From Asterella californica (lineage: Eukaryota > Streptophyta > Marchantiopsida > Marchantiales > Aytoniaceae), in contig JAYKYS010000004.1 of NCBI GenBank assembly GCA_036924285.1, positions 24,708,001-24,772,000 of the forward strand: a stretch of DNA of 64,000 nt, given 5' to 3'. The translations under genes and the position numbers were made by a program. Positions 8,484 to 20,321 of this stretch are shown here, piece by piece (positions within the stretch are counted from its first letter, which is position 1; every line of letters starts with the position of its first letter). The notes under the pieces were generated by a model, which did no database searches, had not been told where the DNA came from, and was given only the letters and a program-made list of their open reading frames with translations.

Positions 8484-8598
8484 TTCATTGCGACCGGCCA
8501 TGCCTTCAAAGGTTGAGATAAGCCGTCTCTGTGATCCGCACACCGTATTCTTTAGTACAAGGAGAAAGAATAGTTCGCTCTGAGCTGATCACACGGCT
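8484..8598 (-). pseudogene. U5 snRNA pseudogene
   Basis: The 5' AGCCG, the CTATTCTTT / AAAGAATA stem and the general length match U5. Loop I, which is invariant in working U5, has changed from CGCCTTTTACTAAAG to CTCCTTGTACTAAAG. The Sm-like site (CAACCTTTG) is degraded and the terminal hairpin differs. It lies about 150 bp past the 3' end of the non-LTR element at 7140-8330, outside the inverted-repeat arms. Confidence 0.8.
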
Positions 8599-9781
8599 GT
8601 TATTCATGGGATCGGCAGAATAGCTACTTGAAGGCCAACGCAGACTCTACACGACTAATGTATGGTTCGAACTGACCTCCATGTCCTTACAAGTTACAAA
8701 GGACTGACCATTACTTGGAGCGAGTTCAGACGAAAACGAAAGAACAAATGCGTTCAATCAGTAAGAAGCGCTTAAAAGCTAATCGCTCGTTCCATCCCTC
8801 TCGCTTACAAACTTTCCGATTCATAAATGGCAGGGCAGTGCCGAATCTAAAACCCGAGGATGTCACTGTCCAGTACCAGACTAAACACGGGCTCGTACTT
8901 TGTCAAGTTCATGTGATACAATCAACTGATCGTCGACCTTGCTGATCACGTGTAGCTCGAGATGTTCCTAAGTTTTTTTCCGAACCCAACCCCTTCAGAA
9001 CACATGTATGAAGAATTGCAAATAAACGTATACAGTATAAATATCATCTAATCGCACTTACGGAGTCCCTAGCTGCAGCAGTCGCTGCAAACATGCAACC
9101 CCATCAAAAGTGAGACTAGAGTTGGAGAGACAAAGTGGCTTCAATGAGTTCCTTCGGGACTGGCAGCACTCTAATGTAATTGGCTGACGGGAGCGGTTTA
9201 CACAGAATGATGACAGGCCCACCGACCAATTCTTTTAAACTCAGGATCACGTCGTCACAGATCTCTGTGCTAGATTTAGTGAGCTAAGCATCAACGCTAA
9301 GCATAAGCACAGCAGGCACTGTAACTTACTGGATGAGTTGTGCAGGAAATTTAGCGCTATATCGCTCTTTGATTCCATCGATCGGCGCGAATGCAACAAT
9401 TTCCTGCTGAATCAACTAGGAGGGCTACGGTTTCCGCACTCATCATTTTCCAAGGCGTCCCAGGGAACTGGAATTCCGAGGTCTGCCGACAGTAGAATAC
9501 CCACTAGAGTCAGCACTCGAAGTTCTCCGTCACGAACAAACGAACAGACATCGTAACCTCAAAGAAGCAAACTGCAAGACCTCTCAGACATCGAGAAAAC
9601 ATTAGTTACCAGCATAGTCAGCAAGAGAGGTGAGTCGCAGCTTGTAGGAAAACGGGAAGCAAGAGCAACCTATTACTATCTCTCCGGTGGCTTCCAAGAC
9701 TGTCGTGTTCATGAAGTTAGTGATGCATCGAGGTGGTCGGTCAAACTTGTTGTCACAATCCTTCTTCGAAGTTGACTTAAA
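8599..9781. other. Spacer with no recognised gene
   Basis: An open frame of 76 codons at 8715-8945 and shorter ones have no recognisable motif. No transposon ends or RNA genes were found. Confidence 0.45.
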
Positions 9782-9936
9782 GGACCGAGCGAACGCGAGT
9801 CCTCCGCTGTCACAATTTATGACGTGCATTTTCTCGCTTGGGGATGCTACAATCCGTCCCACCGGAGTGCAATGGAGGAGCTCGTCATAGGTCATCGCCG
9901 TTCCGTATCAGCGATAGGCCCCGCCCAGGTAAATTT
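9782..9936 (-). ncRNA. U1-like snRNA with altered 5' end (variant or pseudogene)
   Basis: U1 selects 5' splice sites through its 5' end. Here the minus strand gives TTTACCTGGGCGGGGCC at the start, CATTGCACTCCGG matching the U1A loop of stem-loop II, an Sm-like ATAAATTGTG, and a terminal stem ending in GGACTCGCGTTCGC. Length is 155 nt, close to the usual 160. Two changes affect the recognition end: the first 11 nt read AAATTTACCTG instead of ATACTTACCTG, so the base facing intron position +5 is U rather than C. The stem-loop I loop that binds U1-70K is also altered (GATACGGAACGG). It is a variant U1 or, more likely, a decaying copy. A TATA-like TACATAAACT lies about 20 bp upstream. Confidence 0.75.
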
Positions 9937-10104
9937 GCTGTTTCCTCTCATAGTTTATGTACCTCGATTAAATCCATTCCGGAAGCACTGCTTATTGTTC
10001 TATTTCACCTACAGTAGAGCCTGTGAAACCTTCCCTGTTCAAAACAGAGGAAACTCTGCTCTACCAAACAGATGTCAAACAACTCCACGATGAAAAGCTT
10101 GACC

Positions 10105-10176
10105 TGTACAACTGCCTCCTTCCTCTTCCCATTGTACGGCTTGATGGGCCTTTCCATCTGTTCGCTATTCATTGCG
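10105..10176 (+). mobile_element. Retroposon 3' tail fragment
   Basis: TTGTACGGCTTGATGGGCC, TTTCCATCTGTTCGC and TATTCATTGCGTCC match the last part of the non-LTR family's tail. It lies 170 bp upstream of the U1-like copy. The 5' hairpins are missing or degraded. Confidence 0.65.
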
Positions 10177-12119
10177 TCCCTTTCTTCCTCCTTCGAGCCA
10201 GGAAATGAAGTGGGGCTTCAACCCAAGCAGATACTTGGAGGTCTGGAACTGAATCTGATCATGAAGAGGGAGAAGCCAAGCACTCAGGACTGGCAGGTGA
10301 AGATTCCGGCCCAGCAGGCATTCTGGATCTCCTTCCTCTTGACTTTCCAGAACTTGCGTACACCAGGAACAATTGCAGAATTTCCAATTGGAGCGATTTA
10401 CCCCGTCTTACTGTCGTCTCTGATCGAAGTTTCCAGCAAGATCATAGTGCAGATCGGAACATACTTCTAACTTAACCTCTGGCTGATTGTCTGCCATTCT
10501 TTACCGTGATGGATTCATTACTAGGTAGTGTGATAGAGCCACTGCGTGCTCAATTACAAGGGCCTTGCGCGACAAGAAATAGCTGAGTTACGAAAAACAG
10601 TAACGTAGCTACCTATCGTGAAATTCCCGTCCGGTATGCTCGGTCGACCTGTCATAATGCAGTCTATTTCGTCTCAGCAGTTCCTGCAACTGCTGCGAAA
10701 ATCACTGACTTGGTCTTTCTTATGAAACTCAACAGGGCGTCTCATCCTCGTCATAGTCCATGTCATCAGTTTTATACCACATAGAATTGCCAACCTAGCT
10801 GGTCGGTCTGATATGTACATTTGGTTCTTCATTTGGGAGGAAAGTAAAGATCATCCCTCGATCCAGAAACAAACTGGTGGCAGGTATCAACCGTGAGTGT
10901 TGGGACCTCCTATGTATCAGTTCGTGGTTTCTGACTGAAGGTCTAGTTTAGGGAGAAATCTATGACAACCCACATGTAGAAGGGATCAAACAGCGCAAAG
11001 TGCCATAATATATGCAAAAGGCCAGTATAAACTGAAGTTCGCGAGTTAGTGTTCCTTGACTGGAGCTTGTGGAAGCACTGGATAGCATTTCAGTGCCCAG
11101 GAGAAGTGACCGTATGATTTTTGCGGACGCTATTCCTCCGTGGTTACACAAGCACCGATTTCAGTTCCCAGGATCAGATCAATAGAACAGAATTGCTTCT
11201 GGGGCTTGAGCTTCGTGCGATGCATATAACCAAGCAAAGTTTATGAACATTTCTGCCTTCAATATTGTAATGTTTTCGAACTATACTATTCAACAGGTTC
11301 CAACATAAAGTTATAGATAGTTGTCCGCGTGAGTACTGAAAGTTCACACTTTGATCGCAGCGCTTTATCTCATACACTAATTTGCAGTTGCGGGATGTTA
11401 TGTTTGATGTCGTTTGTATCACTGACAGAGATTTTGGTGCACTCACACCAGAACCACTCTATAGACCTAGCCATTACACAGCCAAGGAACTGTTAAGATT
11501 TCTGATCCCATGTATAACTCCTTTTGCACCATGATATTTGAGCAGAAAAAACTTGACTACAATGCGATTATCGTCGGAGGAAAGCCGCCTGTTATTTTTC
11601 CACGAAACCACAGGAATAGTGGGAATGAGAAGATGGACGGGATGTGATTTAGAAAGGTCCTTCTGTCACCACCAGGGAGCTCCTTACTATACATTGTACC
11701 CTAGGCCTGCCTTCCACATTCTACTTTTCTTAAATAATCTCTGTCACATCGATCGAACAGACACCCTAGTGAAGAAAATTCTTACAACGTGAGGTAAAAT
11801 TGAACGATGGGTCCTGAAAAGCACACGTGAAATCCAGGGTGGTTTCGGAGCGTTTACATATCCTGGAAGACTAAGACGGATGGCTTCCACAAGGTGCTGC
11901 ATCCTGACGGATCGAAGCTTCCACCTCCGAGGACGTGAAGCCTTCCGTGTTTCACTTGTCCCAGTCCTGTTCGGTCTCCGACTTCTGGAAACATGGATAA
12001 CACTTGATCCAATATGTGACAGAGTAAACTAATAGTAATGCTGGTCGAAGAAATGCTCGTTTAATAATAGAACGCCTAACGTTCGTTTCGAACTCCAATG
12101 CAACCATCGATTAACGATG
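10177..12119. other. Spacer with no recognised gene
   Basis: Open frames up to 132 codons (10072-10470) run through the retroposon tail and lack motifs, so they are not accepted as genes. Nothing else could be identified. Confidence 0.45.
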
Positions 12120-12184
12120 TAACATCATATCCACCACTTCCTCCACCCTTCCGGATCAGCGATAGGCCCCGCCCAGGTAAGTAT
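12120..12184 (-). pseudogene. Truncated U1 snRNA copy
   Basis: The first 12 nt ATACTTACCTGG are the exact canonical U1 5' end, followed by GCGGGGCCTATCGCTGATC and CGGAAGGGTGG, a good match to stem-loop I. After about 40-60 nt, similarity to U1 and to the copy at 9782-9936 fades: the U1A loop is weak and no Sm site is found. The DNA upstream of both U1 copies (9937-10093 and 12185-12360) is related, so the two are duplicates. It has the intact recognition end that the other copy lacks, but not the rest. Confidence 0.75.
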
Positions 12185-13877
12185 GCTTTTTCCTCTTCGG
12201 AGACAGAATAAGAACCTCGATCAAGTCCATCACATGAGCTGGTTGTATGGTTCTATATTACCCTCAGTAGTGCCTGTCAAGCTGTCCGGGATCCTTGTTC
12301 ATAACAGAAGGTCGACTCTCCTCCCCACAGTACAAGTCAAACTCCACGACGTTCCCCGTACAAGTAACAAGTGACGATGAGCTGGACAAGGAAATGCTCG
12401 ATCAGCACTGAGTTTGACTTGGATTCTACTGACAGCAGTCGTCCTGGTGCAGCGAAGAGCTTTAATTAGTGCTCGGGGTAAAAATATTCCGGAACTGAAA
12501 ATCATCCTAGGCAATTAACGGGGAATCTGTTTATATAGATCATGTATCAATTTAAAAATATTTAAATTTTAGTTTGTTACCATGTAATATTTTAGCCTGC
12601 AAAAATTTGGCTGTTCATTATTTTAACTCTGACTTTTCAGAATTCTAACCGATTGAGAATACAAAGAATATCAATTAGTCTTGAGCGATGGATTTACCTG
12701 TACAACGGCCCCTTCGCATACTACAGTGATTTTTCTATTCGAGTAATAAGTGGATGAACAGTTCTTAATGACTCAAATGTCGACTTCGCGCTTTAATATT
12801 ATTTTTGGATCAAAATTTTGTACAATAAGTAATCACGAGACTCACCACTTCATGCAATCTTTTCTTTCCACTATCTCATTTGCAGTAAGATATTCAGTTA
12901 ACATGCTATCAGTTTATTAAAGATCTAACTATGATCAAGTGAAAAATCAAGAAACAAGTTGTCTTGTTATCTACATTTGATGCAATGTAAATTTGAAAAA
13001 GAAACAAAGTATTCAAAACTGTGCTTCTCAGCTCATTAGGAGAGATGAGTTAAATCAGAAAAGAAAAACAACTAGTGTGGTAAAACAAACTCAGCGTTTT
13101 CTGACGATGTTGGATGTTCACACTATTTCCATATCAAGTAACGATATATTGAGTCTTTTGCTTCGATGTGAGATGCTTACACCATTTTCATATCTCTAGT
13201 GACAATTGTTTGTTATTGTTGACGGACACAACATCAAGGTATCAGATAAGAGAAAGAGAAATTGATCTGGTAGAGTTTTTCGTACATGGAATTATACCAA
13301 GATTTTTCAAGCTAAAGTTGATGAAATTCAAGTGTTGTAGAGTGATTCTGAAAGAGATCCGGTGTTTGGGAACACGAGTGCAATCAAGAAGAAGAAGGGA
13401 TCATATACGAACTCGTTCTTTGCAGATTTTGTGATTACCATTTGTCAAAACGTTAAAGGTAAACCATAAGAGTTCTAGAGAGATTGTGGTATGTTTCAAG
13501 ACGTTTTATGTTTCTAAAATTCATCAGAATCCGCAATATCTTTTTCTCAATGAGAGTACAATTAGATCATGATGACACTAGAAAGCCTACATTCCAAACT
13601 GTCCAATAATAGCAAGTTCTTCTGTAACAGAGATATGTAATCTTATTTACACTTTGTAGAAGGATCCTGATTTCTCCCTTTCTCACTCTTGCGGAAATTG
13701 GCAAAAGGTTTTTTTGAACCCACAAGTCTTTTCTCAATTCTTAAGTTTCAGTTTTGCCAAAAGATTTCTCCTCTTGCTAAAGTCCAGATAGTTCTTAAAA
13801 GTGATATCTGTATCAATTTTTATCTTCAATACTAGTCGTCCTCCTAACCCAGATATCCAAAACCCAAATATTGCGAT
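12185..13877. other. AT-rich spacer, no gene recognised
   Basis: After the U1 flank (to about 12360), base composition changes to AT-rich from about 12530. There are only short open frames without motifs. Confidence 0.45.
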
Positions 13878-13934
13878 ATTTCTAGAACTGGATTCGAATG
13901 GGACTTTTTCCCCTTTGAATCCAGTTCTAGAAAT
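13878..13934. repeat. Imperfect foldback of about 20 bp
   Basis: The 18 bases ATTTCTAGAACTGGATTC at 13878-13895 pair with 13917-13934, with a one-base bulge extending the stem and about 16 bases of loop. It sits inside AT-rich spacer. It could be a small palindromic element or a foldback transcript. Confidence 0.7.
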
Positions 13935-15611
13935 CATAGCAAAAATCTCGCTCGGATCTCAACGTAAAAATCCTAAAACTCTAAAAGTGATATCTCGCAA
14001 AGAATATTTTTTGGCACTTAAGTAGTAACTACAAGCACATCTTAAGCTGTCTCGTTGTATTCTGTCACCATCTGACAAGTGATATTTGTATCACTTCTTC
14101 ATGCCATCGTCATGCGTATTGTCACTTCACCTATCGAAATGTCATACCACAAGTATCCCAATTGTGTGTTTGTTTATATAGATTTTGTTAGGTATGACTA
14201 TCTTATATGTTACTCTAGTTTGAAGATCCAAATCTAGAGTTATCAAAACTAGGCATAACTAGCTAAGATAATTATAACTAAGTTGAGGAAACTATTAGAG
14301 GTTTTCAGAGTAGAAGACACTCTCATTTTCTTGTCTATGAGTGAAGTGAACACTGGAGACCTTGAGAGTCCTTGGATATTAGGCGATGTAATGTTGAGAG
14401 TGGGATCAGAACTTGTTTGCAAGAACGCTATTAGGGAGAATGATGTGACCATACGGGTCAGAGACTTGAGTGAAGTGAGTATGGGTGTAACTGAATTTTG
14501 TAATTATGGTGCACTAGTAATCCTAGTCATTTGAGGTACCTTTGGATGAGAGACAAGCCGACAAGTGACACACATGCACATTGCAAAATCATCGATGAGT
14601 AGTATTTCTGTATGTAACATTTCATCCACGTCAGCAAGTTTCATGTCAAAACTCCATAGGATGTCATAAATTTTGGTGTCACATCAGCACTTGCCACGTC
14701 ATCATTATTTGTCCAAAACCTTCATCATAGCTCTTACTTCGTAACTCTATTTGGGATGATCTAAGAACTAAAGTTGTTGTAGTTAACGCGCACTATGGTA
14801 TGATGAAGTCAGATTATTTGTTATAGCAAGTTCAGAAAAAGTCATAACCAAGTCGTAAAGAAGCCGTTGTTCAAATGATAATCAATCCATTGACATGCTA
14901 GTGTTATTGTGCAACCTTCTCTCTGCTCATTCTATATTTGCTAATTAGCGCATCAAGATATGTTCATGTTCGATTCACATTTATGTTTTCAAGTGAAATA
15001 TTTTTTCTTCTTTGACACGTTCTCATATGTAAGTATTCGATGATTTCAATCTCTCACACAAAAAACTCTCATTTCGTCCGTAATTGCTTTAAAAGCAAAT
15101 GGGTGTTTATAACATGAATAGTGAACGCATAAAATGACATACTTGATCTGGACATATTGAAAAAATGACAACAAATTAGAATTTAAAACGTACTAAACAC
15201 AATAAGCGATTCAAAAGATTTCTTACAGTGATCTTTATATGATATCATCAGAAAGTTGAGGTATTTGTTTTCTCGTAATCCATCGAGTGCTTGTTAAGCA
15301 ATAAAAATCATTGTAGTGCTATTAAGATCATCCGATGTAAGTGAATTGCTGATTAAATAAAAACCCTCATTTAGATAAGTTGTGCTACATCTTAAAAAAG
15401 AAAGTTTTCTGACAACAAGAAACTGATGATACTTTGTTGTAGAGCTCACTAAGCTGAGTCGAACAAGACTTGAATTGAGACAGCTGGGATCACGATTACA
15501 ATGTTATGTGATCTAGGGTCAAGTTCTGACCAAACCAAAATTTTGAATGGATACATCAAATTTTCTTGAATTCTAGAAATCTAGAAATTTCATTTTCATT
15601 TTATTTATGTT
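13935..15611. other. AT-rich spacer, no gene recognised
   Basis: An 83-codon open frame at 14283-14534 has no recognisable motif. No LTR, inverted-repeat element or RNA gene was seen. Confidence 0.4.
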
Positions 15612-15642
15612 AAATAATTGAATTTGGACAATTCAATTATTT
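15612..15642. repeat. Perfect 13-bp AT-rich hairpin
   Basis: AAATAATTGAATT (15612-15624) and AATTCAATTATTT (15630-15642) are exact complements separated by five bases. Confidence 0.75.
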
Positions 15643-15879
15643 GGACTGATATGATATCACTACATGACTATTTGAAACATTCGATCGACGCTCTGTCGAT
15701 TTGATGCGTGATCGCCGACGGTTTCATCCATCGGTTCTATCAGTTGGTTCATCGCTAACGGTCCGCTATCCCAATCTCACCATCCTGCCACCCGTCTAAA
15801 TCACCAGCGGTCCATCATAAGTCTCATCATCACTCCAGCAACCACCGATGATATGTCCGTCGGTGATTCACCACGACGA
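15643..15879. other. GC-richer block of unknown origin
   Basis: The block repeats CCGACGG, ATCGGT and CACCGATG ... TCGGTG motifs in both orientations, unlike the AT-rich DNA before it. It may be transposon terminal sequence, but no ends or duplications could be defined. Confidence 0.3.
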
Positions 15880-17139
15880 ACTATACGAGTAGCAACTTGA
15901 GGCGACTTGGGCCGATGGACCTTGTAGCTTTGTCTTGTATTTTGGTGGAAATAAAGATTTGTTTCTGGAAATTTGTCTAAATGTATTGGTAGTGCTATGA
16001 TCAGATGCCTAGGATGTTGTCAAGAGGAGGAACGAAGCACACTCAAAGGAAGAGAGCTGGTTTGGATAAGCATCTAAATCAAGACTTAGGTTTGCCGTAG
16101 CGTTGGCAAAGCAAGTATGAAATTTCATACTTGTCTTGGGGCTTGGGGTGATCTTGTTTTGCGGTTTTCGAACTGCAAAGTAAACTTAGTCTCGCATCTA
16201 AGTCAAATCAGGTTGCGACTAGAAAGTGAGTTTCGGGAGACCTCGTAAGTAGGTGTGAATACTTATAGTTAGCAAGTTAGAGTCTTAAGTAGAATGTTTA
16301 GAAATTGTCAACTAGTTTTGTTTAGGGTAAGCCAAAAAGGTAAGGCTTTTCTCGAGACTAGTTGGAATTTTCTAAGTGTTCTAGCGACAACCTAAGACTC
16401 AAGTCAAGAAGGGAATTGCGAGTTAGCTACCAGAACGTAATTCTGGCGCAAGGGGTTGGCTACCCACTTTGAACTTGGCATTAACTAAAGGATCGTTGTT
16501 GATGAAGGCATCAACCTCCAAAGTGGAGGTGACGCAACCCTCATTCTCTAGATCGGACGCAGACGTGAACAATAGAACCCTAGTGGACTTGCGCTAGGTT
16601 GTGAACGCTGCGAGTTGGACTTACGGCTTGGCCGAGAAGTCGGGATCAGATGAACTCTAAGTGGTTCCCTGAACAAGGGTTATAACATTGGGTTAAGACA
16701 TAGGGACCTACCTCAAGACAACCCCGGACGAACGCTGACTTAAGGGGGCAAGTCTGAAAAGACGGACCAAGACATAGGTCCGAGACGTGAGTCCGAGACG
16801 CAGAAGGACCGTGGTTCAGCCGCTGGTCTGAACCACAGGGTTCAAGTCTGGGTCTGGACCACAGGTTCCCGAAAAATGACTAAGTGTTGGAGCTCCAGTG
16901 ACGTTTTAGGTCGTGGACGGAGCTCCACGTAAGATCTCGAGGCGAGTGAGATATCATTAGAAAGATCTCGGAGAGAGCTTTCCAGTGATACGTAGCACTC
17001 CTTGATCAGACCTCCGAGCTGAGAATTATGGCCGAACCACGATCAGGTTGTGGTATAATCTTCAGAGATCAAAGAGGATGGCGGGGCCGCCGATCCCCAG
17101 AAGTATATATGAGGGGGGCTCGATGCTTGGGTGGGCCAG
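15880..17139 (+). mobile_element. Older gypsy element, 3' end and first part of its LTR
   Basis: In plus orientation, 15880-16528 matches the non-coding 3' region of the chromovirus at 17140-24435 (its 18196-18890, reversed). From 16529 (TGACGCAACCC) the LTR follows up to 17139. There it is interrupted by the younger element; the LTR resumes at 24441 and ends near 24936. The coding part is missing, since similarity starts just after where the chromodomain stop would be. The LTR TATA region (AGTATATATGAGGGG) is at about 17101-17115. Confidence 0.85.
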
Positions 17140-18195
17140 TTTCGCGCACCTACCGCCTTGTTGCATCAGCGGAAGCTCTTGCTCAGTAGGTCGCAAACTT
17201 TACACCGCTAATCTGCAAACACAATCACAAGTTAGCGTCCATGCACCACTTACCTTATCTCAGCTTGGTCCGGACCGGAGCCGGACCGTCTCCTTCTTCA
17301 TCAAGCTCAGCAGTTCCTAAGTCCCGACCTAGACCCGCCTAGGTCGGTCCGAAACATGAGCAAGTCACAAGATGACTTGAGGCGGACTTCCCATAAAGCC
17401 CAGGGTCCTAAACGGTGCCTCCAGCACACCTAACGGTCCAACCGCCCGTGATGTCCATCTGGGTCTAGGCTCCCGAACGATGGTCTAACCCGCCGACTCG
17501 TTCCTTAGTCTTGTCCCAGCCCTTACATCGTTCCTAAGTCTAGACGTCCAAGTCTGGATCGGAACGTGCTTTGGAACCGGTCCAGCCATCACCTCATGCC
17601 CCCAGAGTCCACGCGCCAAACCCTGGGGTCAGGTGACTCGTCCTGGCCCACCCAGGCATCGAGCTCCCCTCATATATACTTATGGGGATCGGCGGCCCCG
17701 CCCTCCTCTTTGGTCCCTGAAAATTATACCACAACCCGATTGTGGTTCGGCCATAACTTCCAGCTCGGAGGTCAGATCGAGGAGTGTTATATATCACTGG
17801 AAAGCTCTCGACGAGACCTTTCCAATTATACCTCACTCGCCTCGAGATCTTATGTGGAGCTCCGTCCACAACCTAAAACGTCCCTAGAGCTCCAACACTT
17901 AGCCATTTTTCGGACCCAGATTCGAACCCTGTGGTTCGGACCAACATCCGAACCACGTCTCAGACCTATGTCTCAGACCCACGTCTCAGACCTATGTCTC
18001 AGACTAGTTGAGGTAGGCCCTTATGTCTTAACCCAAGGTTCCAACCTTGGTTCAGAGAACCACTTAGGGTTCATCTGATCTTGACTTCCCGGCCAAATCG
18101 TTAAGTCCTACTCGTAGCGTTCACAACCTAGCGCAAGTCCGCTAGAGTTCTGTTGTTCGCGTCTGCGCCCGATCTTGAGAATGAGGGTCGCGACA
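17140..18195 (-). repeat. 3' LTR of the chromovirus
   Basis: It is 1056 bp, starting TGTCGCGACCC on the minus strand (18195) and ending GCGCGAAA next to the target duplication, so the 3' terminus is not the usual CA. It keeps about 175 bp (near 17312-17487) that are deleted from the 5' LTR. Open frames inside it (for example 17566-18078) are not considered genes. Confidence 0.88.
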
Positions 18196-18214
18196 CTCAC
18201 CCCCACTTTGGAGG
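18196..18214 (-). other. Polypurine tract of the chromovirus
   Basis: The minus strand reads AAAGTGGGGGTGAG directly before the 3' LTR start, the expected site for plus-strand priming. Confidence 0.7.
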
Positions 18215-18929
18215 TTGATGCCCTCATCAACAATGATCCTTTAAGTTAACACCAAGTTCAAAATGGGTAGCCAACCCCTTAGCGTCAGAATTGCGTTCTG
18301 GTAGCTAACCCGCAATTTTGTTCTTGGCTTGAGTCTTAAGTTGTCGCTAGAACACTTAGAAAATTTCAACTAGTCTTGGGAAAAGCCTTACCTTTTTGGC
18401 TTACCTTAAACAAAACTAGTTGACCATTTCTAAACATTCTACTTAAGACTCTAACTTGCTAACTATAAGTATTCACACCTACTTACAAGGTCCTCCCGAA
18501 ACTCACTTTCTGGTCGCAATCTGATTTGACTTAGACGCGCGACTAAGTTTACTTTGTAGTTAGAAAACCGCAAAGCAAGATCACCCCAAGCCCCAAGACA
18601 AGTATGAAAGTTCATACTTGCTTTGCCAACGTTACGGCAAACCTAAGTCTTGACATCAAGACTTAGTCTTGATTTAGATGCTTATCCAAACCAGCTCGCT
18701 TCCTTTGAGTGTGCTTCGTCCCTCCTCTTGACAAGATCCTAGGCATCTCATCAGAACTAGTCATAGCCATGCACTACCAATACACTTAGACAAAATTTCC
18801 AGAAACAAAATCTTTATTTCCAAATACAAGACAAAGCTACAAAGTCCATCGGTCCAAATCGCCTCAAGTTGCTACTCGTATGGTTTGTCGTTTCTTCACT
18901 CCTCACTGGAAGGAGATGTCCTCATCTTG

Positions 18930-19125
18930 CTAACGCCCTTGTTGTCCTTGTCTCCGTTTGAATAGGTCTAATACTTCGCTCGCATGTGCGAGATCTTCCT
19001 CTGGCACCCAAGTTGCTTCCTTCAAATGGTAACCACGCCATTTGACCAAGTAGTCCATCCGGTTTGATTTGCGCCGAGACCGCAAAATGGACTCCACCTC
19101 ATATTCTGCTTCGCCTTGCACGACA
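18930..19125 (-). pseudogene. Chromodomain at the integrase C-terminus
   Basis: About 63 residues: YEVESILRSRR, then YLVKWRGYHLKEATWVPEEDL and a closing helix (ASEVLDLFKRR). The aromatic residues Y, W and W of the methyl-lysine cage are present. In chromoviruses this domain steers integration into heterochromatin. A stop codon separates it from the integrase body (after LRLERK), so it would not be translated as a fusion in this copy. Confidence 0.88.
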
Positions 19126-20321
19126 TCAGGTTGAGGCCTGAGTACTTACTTGCGCTCCAGTCGCAAATCGTCCTTGAAGTATTTCTTTAATAAAGAAACA
19201 TGGAACGTCGGATGCAACTGCCACTCGGAAAGAAGGTCTAACGTATGGACATCTTCGTGCGGATTCTTGACTATGACAAAAGGTCCCCCAAACTCGGATG
19301 AAAACTTCGCCGATATTTCCTCCGGAAGGGTGAAGTTCTTTGCACTTATCCATACTTCTTCGCCCACTTGAAACTTCACTTGCTGCCGATGTTTGTTTAC
19401 CTGCTTCGTGTATCGTTGCTGTGCCTTCTCGAGGTTCTTCTTTATTTGCTCCTCGCGTCGCTGCATTGCCGTCACCAACTCTTCAGCTGATGTTTGCCGT
19501 GTTCTTGGTCGTGTCGATGTAGAACTCCCTGCAAGAGTCAAGTCAAGAGGCTCTTCTGGCTCACGTCCGTAAGCCAGCAAGAAAGACGATTCGCCGGTTG
19601 CCGAATGCTTCGTGAAATTGTAGCAATACTCCGCAAGACTGAGCCACTCCGCCCAATCGCTTTGGTCCACGCTCACATAATTCCTCAAGTATTGATTCAG
19701 AACCGAGTTAACTCGTTCCGTTTGCCCATCTGTTTCCGGATGAAAGACGGTACTAAATTTTAACTTAGTCCCCAATTTTTGGAACAAGTGTTTCCAAAAG
19801 GCACTTGTGAACTTAGAGTCTCTATCTGAAATAATACTCCGGGGTAACCCATGTGAACGCCACCAAGTATCGAGGAACAACCAAGAAGTCGTGAACGCTG
19901 TTGCAGTATCCAAGGTCAGAGCAAACTTCGCCAGTTTGCTAAACAGATCAACTATCACAAAAATCGCATTGTATCCATTCGAGTCTGGCAGAGAAGTAAT
20001 GAAGTCCATGCCGATGCTTTTTCAAGGTCTGGCTAGAATCGGCAGAGGATGAAGCAACCCTTGTTTCTTCTCATAAGAAACGCGGTTCGCTTGACAGGTT
20101 ACACATGTTTTCACAAAGTGGGCAACATCGTCTTTCATGTGGGACCAATAAAATTTTTTAGCTATCACTGCTAAAGTGGACTTTTCTCCTTTATGGTCTG
20201 ATAAGGGCACATCGTGAGATTCTTTTAACAACTTGGTCCTAAGTTTTCCTTGTCCCACATAAACCCGACTTTGCTTGAACATGAGTAAACCATACCTTAG
20301 CTGCATGTTCTGCAACTTCAC
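19126..20321 (-). pseudogene. Chromovirus integrase (zinc-binding and catalytic domains)
   Basis: The N-terminal HHCC motif reads SHDVPLSDHKGE ... CVTCQANR (20022-20321). The core starts at MDFITSLP near 20009 with the first catalytic Asp; the second is in ISDRDSKF and the Glu in HPETDGQTERVN. The C-terminal part resembles a GPF/Y module (FGGPFVIVKNPHEDVHTLDL) ending at LRLERK. The integrase splices element cDNA into the genome. The zinc-binding piece and the core are in different frames, and a stop follows the core. The core alone is otherwise intact for 287 residues. Confidence 0.9.

Noticed and set aside
9602..9895. 97-codon open frame on the minus strand
   Set aside because: It runs through the U1-like RNA copy and has no protein motif; the RNA explains the conservation.
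10072..10470. 132-codon frame with hydrophobic stretches
   Set aside because: It reads through a retroposon tail (10105-10176) and has no recognisable domain.
12174..12184. CAGGTAAGTAT, which looks like a perfect 5' splice site
   Set aside because: It is the complement of the U1 snRNA 5' end; the following bases match U1 stem-loop I on the minus strand.
17566..18078. 170-codon frame in the chromovirus LTR
   Set aside because: It is composition-driven, lies across the LTR promoter region, and does not continue in the second LTR in the same form.
15880..18890. Apparent large palindrome of gypsy 3' regions
   Set aside because: It is explained by the younger element inserting in opposite orientation into the LTR of the older one.
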